DNA of 35,161 bases from Actinomycetes bacterium. GTDB lineage: Bacteria > Actinomycetota > Acidimicrobiia > Acidimicrobiales > GCA-2861595. The stretch is from NCBI GenBank assembly GCA_023264975.1, contig JAHFUS010000042.1, positions 1 to 35,161 of the forward strand, given 5' to 3'. The position numbers and the translations under genes were made by a program. A model generated the notes under the pieces. That model worked only from the letters and a program-made list of their open reading frames with translations. It ran no database searches and was not told the DNA's origin. Position 1 is the first letter of the stretch; each line of letters starts with the position of its first letter. Positions 32,422 to 35,161 of this stretch are shown here, one piece after another.

Positions 32422-32846
32422 GTCAGCCCCGTTGCGCGCAACGTTGCCGAGCGGGAGTGGCACCGAAGGGTGCAGAGGTGTCCAGGAATGAATCCATCGT
32501 GGCGATGAGTATGGACTCAATTCAATTGCTCGTCTAGCGATTCTCTCGATCTTTTAGCTGATGTGGTAGTGGTGGCTATTAGCGTCTATTGATTGTATGC
32601 GATGGCTCAATCTGGTCCGTAGAAGGTAAGCGTGGCCGTTGCATTCCTCGGTTGTCCGTGCCTCAGAAGCGTCAGCCGGGGCCTCTGCTCCACGCCTACC
32701 GCCACGGCGCACGCGACCCCGAACCCCTTGCGAAAGAGGAACTCTTTGCGTCAAGTTCCGAATTTCCTGTCGCGAACGGGCTCGGCGGCGGCCACTACCT
32801 AGGAAGTGGCGACGTCCGGGAAGTGGCGACGTCCGGAGGGATCCCC
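32422..32846. promoter_or_regulatory. Relaxase upstream region, candidate oriT and promoter
   Basis: This stretch has a palindrome gttgcgcgcaac (32431-32442) ten bases upstream of the relaxase ATG, an AT-rich patch (about 32515-32625) unlike its surroundings, and a perfect 17-bp tandem repeat gaagtggcgacgtccgg (32803-32819 and 32820-32836). GGTAGTGG-like motifs recur in both orientations (around 32566, 32791, 32920 and 32935). Position beside a MobF gene makes it the best oriT candidate; the nick site cannot be assigned by eye. Confidence 0.5.
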
Positions 32847-33038
32847 GTGACGACGGACGACCGGCGCGCAATTCGGGACGCCCGCGCCCGTCATGTGTCG
32901 CGTCTCGCCCGGCTGGCACCCAGTAGTGGAGCAACTACCTGTGACGGAGCAGTCCCACTCGAAGTGGAGCCGATGGCGATGAGAAGTTCGCGATTTGAGC
33001 CCTGCGTGCCAGTGAGGGATCGCGCAGCGCACCAGTAG
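32847..33038 (+). CDS. Possible small protein upstream of the excisionase
   Basis: 63 residues from GTG 32847, with a GGAGGG ribosome site six bases upstream placed at the end of the 17-bp tandem repeat. The N-terminal half is charged and helical (TTDDRRAIRDARARHVSRLA); the second half has no pattern. It lies between the repeat region and the excisionase gene and reads the same way. No family recognised; it may be a chance open frame. Confidence 0.3.
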   Translation: MTTDDRRAIRDARARHVSRLARLAPSSGATTCDGAVPLEVEPMAMRSSRFEPCVPVRDRAAHQ

Positions 33039-33085
33039 TGCTCCATACACCTGGGACGGCCAGGCCAACACGCAAGGAGAAGACG

Positions 33086-33367
33086 ATGGACGCCAGGACT
33101 TCGAGCGGGCCAGCGGGGGCGAGACTGACCGGGAGCGGGGTCGCCCACGGGCGCTACATCCTGCCCCACCTCATCGACGTCGCCACCCTGGCCGAGCACC
33201 TCGGGCTGACGGAGCGCACCATCCGCCGCAAGGTGGCGCAGGGCGAGATCCCCCACTACAAGCTGGGCAACTCCATCCGCTTCGACCCGGTGGAGATCGG
33301 GGCTTGTCTGGAAGCGGCCCGAGTCGCCAGCCACCCGGCCGGCACCCAGAACGGGACGAGGCCATGA
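33086..33367 (+). CDS. xis: Helix-turn-helix excisionase
   Basis: 93 residues from ATG 33086, with AAGGAGAAG a few bases upstream. After about 25 disordered residues comes the excisionase-type winged helix-turn-helix: LPHLIDVATLAEHLGLTERT, IRRKVAQGEIPHYKLGNSIR and FDPVEIGACLEAA. The Lys-Leu-Gly wing and Arg-Phe-Asp strand are complete, unlike the broken copy at 25521-25622. It probably directs the integrase toward excision. Its stop overlaps the start of the next gene (ATGA). Confidence 0.8.
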   Translation: MDARTSSGPAGARLTGSGVAHGRYILPHLIDVATLAEHLGLTERTIRRKVAQGEIPHYKLGNSIRFDPVEIGACLEAARVASHPAGTQNGTRP

Positions 33368-33648
33368 GCGCCGACCGGGAGCGGGCGCTCTGTGTCGGCA
33401 TGGACCGCACCCGCCGGGAGATGCTGGCCGGCCAGGACGACGCCTTGGACAGGGTCGAGGTCGAGCGACGCCTGGAGCTCGACGGCCACCTGGGCGACGC
33501 CGAGCCTGGTCACCGCGAGGACTGCGGACGCCTGGCGGCGGAAGAGGTGAGTTGGTACATCGCCGGCCTCGACGCCGACGATCAGCTGGCAGCCAGCATC
33601 GCCCGGGTGGTGACCAACCATGTCCGTGAAATCGAGGCTTGGGATTGA
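33364..33648 (+). CDS. Small element protein of unknown function
   Basis: 94 residues from ATG 33364, overlapping the excisionase stop, so it is translationally coupled to it. The sequence is acidic and helical (MDRTRREMLAGQDDALDRVE, then RRLELDGHLGDAEPGHREDC) and ends DHVREIEAWD-like (VVTNHVREIEAWD). A His/Cys pair (HREDC) might bind metal, though this is weak. No known family recognised. Its conserved position after xis suggests a regulatory or accessory role in the element. Confidence 0.6.
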   Translation: MSADRERALCVGMDRTRREMLAGQDDALDRVEVERRLELDGHLGDAEPGHREDCGRLAAEEVSWYIAGLDADDQLAASIARVVTNHVREIEAWD

Positions 33649-33760
33649 TCGATCGAAATCGATGGCCCAGGGCTGGAGCCGTGGTGAGCTGCGTTCACGA
33701 GAAGACCCACAACTCCGGTGTCAACCTCGGCGATCGCGGCCGTGCGCGCCGGGTGCGGAC

Positions 33761-34024
33761 GTGAACCCGGCCGAGCGGGTCCTGCGGGCCCGGCTGGCGG
33801 CGTACACGCTCCACTCCAAGTACGACGCCCGGGAGACGACGGCGGCGGCGCGGGCGGCGTTCATGGACCGTTTCGAGCGAGAGGTGGATCCCGACGGTCA
33901 GCTCAGCCTCGAGGAACGCCAGCGCCGGGCCACGGCAGCCCGCAAGGCGTACTTCACGCGCCTCGCGCTCCGGTCTGCACAGGAACGGCGAGCCCGTTCT
34001 GCCACCCGCTCGACGGGGCGGTAG
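33761..34024 (+). CDS. Small conserved protein of actinobacterial mobile elements
   Basis: 87 residues from GTG 33761; the sequence becomes protein-like at this point and earlier in-frame starts add unrelated sequence. ERVLRARLAAYTLHSKYDAR, TTAAARAAFMDRFEREVDPD and SLEERQRRATAARKAYFTRL form a basic helical protein of a type often found beside integrases and excisionases in actinobacterial elements and prophages. Its function is not established; the basic helices would suit nucleic-acid contact. It converges on the integrase gene. Confidence 0.65.
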   Translation: MNPAERVLRARLAAYTLHSKYDARETTAAARAAFMDRFEREVDPDGQLSLEERQRRATAARKAYFTRLALRSAQERRARSATRSTGR

Positions 34025-34059
34025 CGCGGGCGCGCTCAGGACGCACTCGGTTTCCTGAC

Positions 34060-34974
34060 CTACAGCCGGTCGCCCGGCGACAGGCGGCGGTGGGCTTCGC
34101 GAGCCCGCTCGTCGGCTGCCGAGGCCCCGTAGCGCTGGAGCATGGCCCGAGACCGCCAGCCGGCGAGCCGCATGAGGTCGCCCTCGTTGCCACCGTTGGC
34201 CAGCCAGGAGTGGGCGAAGCTGTGACGAAGTTGGTGCGGGTGCAGGCCGACGATCCCGGCCTCGGCGCCACGGCGGGCGACGATCTGCGCGATCCCGCTC
34301 GGCGTCATCCGGCCCTTCTTGCCGAGCCACAGCCACGGCTCGGGAGCGGCGCCGTGGCCTCTGCGAGCCCGTAGGTACCGGTCGAGTTGGGCGGCCGTCT
34401 TGCGGCCGAACGGGCATGCCCGCGGGCGCCGGCCCTTGCCCAGCACGATGGCTACGTCCTGGTCGAGGTCGAGGTCGCTCACCGTGAGGCCGGACAGCTC
34501 GTTCAGCCTCATGCCGGTGTCGAGGAACAGCGCGATGACGGCCGTGTCGCGGCGCTGCTCGTACTCCTTGCCGACGCAGGCGGCGAGCAGGCGGCGCAGC
34601 TCGTCGTCGCCGAGGACGGGCACGGGCACCTCGGGCACCTTCGGCGGATGCATCCTCGCCATCGGAGAGACGGTCACCTCGCCCTCCTCCTCGAGCCACT
34701 TGAACAGCTGCTGAAGGCTGCGGAAGCGGTTGGAGGCGGTCGCCGGCTTGTAGGCCTGCACCAGGTGGTCGATGAAGTGCTCGACGTGCTCCCGGCGCAG
34801 CTTCGCCACCTCGGTCGGCATCCCGTTGGCTTCGAGGAAGGCGTTGAGCCGGCGGGCCGCCTCGGCGTAACCCTGCCGGGTACGGGGCGCCTTGTTGGCC
34901 GCCCGCAACGACCGCTCCCAGGACGGGATGAGGTCGGCGAGATGGCCTATCGTGGCATCCGTGACCTGCGCCAT
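34060..34974 (-). CDS. int: Tyrosine recombinase, integrase of the tRNA-Asn element
   Basis: 304 residues from ATG 34974. The core-binding SAM-like domain is at about 10-105 ([20 protein letters not shown]). The catalytic domain has Arg156 ([13 protein letters not shown]), Lys180 ([13 protein letters not shown]), His247 and Arg250 ([13 protein letters not shown]), Trp273 in place of the second His (LAGWRSRAM), and the nucleophile Tyr282 (LQRYGAS). There is no arm-binding AP2 domain, so it is of the short XerC/D-like type. It reads away from the right attachment site 110 bases upstream of its start. A tgttatcctctgta repeat and a gttgcgcaac palindrome lie in its upstream region. Confidence 0.92.
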   Translation of the reverse strand: MAQVTDATIGHLADLIPSWERSLRAANKAPRTRQGYAEAARRLNAFLEANGMPTEVAKLRREHVEHFIDHLVQAYKPATASNRFRSLQQLFKWLEEEGEVTVSPMARMHPPKVPEVPVPVLGDDELRRLLAACVGKEYEQRRDTAVIALFLDTGMRLNELSGLTVSDLDLDQDVAIVLGKGRRPRACPFGRKTAAQLDRYLRARRGHGAAPEPWLWLGKKGRMTPSGIAQIVARRGAEAGIVGLHPHQLRHSFAHSWLANGGNEGDLMRLAGWRSRAMLQRYGASAADERAREAHRRLSPGDRL

Positions 34975-35085
34975 GGCAACCTCCGAGCTCGTGAGACGGC
35001 TCGATGTTATCCTCTGTAGCAGCGTTGCGCAACCGTCGGGATCTGCATTGGAGAGGTAAAACTGCAGGTCACAGACCTAAATCCT
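34975..35085. promoter_or_regulatory. Right end of the element: int promoter and arm-like sites
   Basis: It holds gttatcctctgta (35006-35018), directly repeated at the left end, the 10-bp palindrome gttgcgcaac (35024-35033), and gaggtaaaactgcaggtca (35053-35071), which is the inverted partner of 26647-26665. These 111 bases must contain the promoter for int on one strand and now also the promoter that drives tRNA-Asn on the other. Confidence 0.6.
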
Positions 35086-35161
35086 TCCGGGGTAGCTCAA
35101 TTGGCAGAGCATCTGACTGTTAATCAGAGGGTTCTGGGTTCGAGTCCCAGCCCCGGAGCCA
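35086..35161 (+). tRNA. tRNA-Asn(GUU), rebuilt at the right attachment site
   Basis: A complete 73-base cloverleaf plus encoded CCA (35159-35161). Acceptor TCCGGGG pairs fully with CCCCGGA, the discriminator is G, the anticodon loop CTGTTAA gives GTT at 35119-35121, and the T loop is TTCGAGT. Its 5' 38 bases come from the integrated element and its 3' half from the chromosome. It is the only intact copy in the window. Confidence 0.97.

Overview
The window is high-GC DNA with actinobacterial character: many GTG starts, MobF and tyrosine-integrase elements of actinobacterial type, and an Acidimicrobiia-like gene style. The lineage is an inference from gene style, not a search. Its core, roughly 10.7-25.4 kb, is a chemoautotrophic CO2-concentrating locus on the minus strand. 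The order is form IA RuBisCO (cbbL, cbbS), a small stand-alone CsoS2 N-terminal-like protein, full-length csoS2, csoSCA carbonic anhydrase, the pentamer genes csoS4A and csoS4B, the hexamer gene csoS1, acRAF, a 95-residue disordered protein, a Nudix/ThiE-like fusion, and the DabB/DabA inorganic-carbon pump. A LysR regulator (cbbR) is divergent, across an intergenic region with two sets of repeats. The products would take up bicarbonate (DabAB), scaffold RuBisCO (CsoS2), convert bicarbonate to CO2 inside the shell (CsoSCA), and build the shell (CsoS1, CsoS4A/B). Genes run in ATGA-overlapping blocks, with an isolated hairpin after csoS1.

Left part (1-10.6 kb): a small helix-turn-helix gene, an integrase remnant beside a CAU-anticodon tRNA (best match Ile2), three translationally coupled genes of unknown function, a wrecked otsA (trehalose-6-phosphate synthase), a SpoU-type RNA methyltransferase, a polar amino-acid ABC transporter (binding protein, permease, ATPase), about 1 kb of apparently decayed DNA, a 7-copy 8-bp repeat over the end of a methyltransferase gene, a PIN-like protein, an uncharacterised protein and a truncated ferritin-like gene.

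Right part (25.4-35.2 kb): first a scar in which an excisionase 5' fragment is fused to a tRNA-Glu-like 3' half, followed by a conjugation-type membrane protein remnant and a YtxH-like protein. Then comes an 8.5-kb integrated mobilizable element bounded by a 38-bp duplication of the 5' half of tRNA-Asn(GUU). It carries a HigBA/RelE-type toxin-antitoxin pair, a methyltransferase, a MobF relaxase-helicase, an excisionase, two small accessory proteins and a tyrosine integrase. The window ends exactly at the CCA of the rebuilt tRNA-Asn.

The most unusual feature is the cbbS-csoS2 junction. The end of cbbS and the start of csoS2 appear to have been duplicated, leaving a 141-residue CsoS2 N-terminal protein whose last residues copy the CbbS tail. 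The N-terminal domain of the full CsoS2 is itself expanded by a 393-bp in-frame repeat with at least 311 identical bases.
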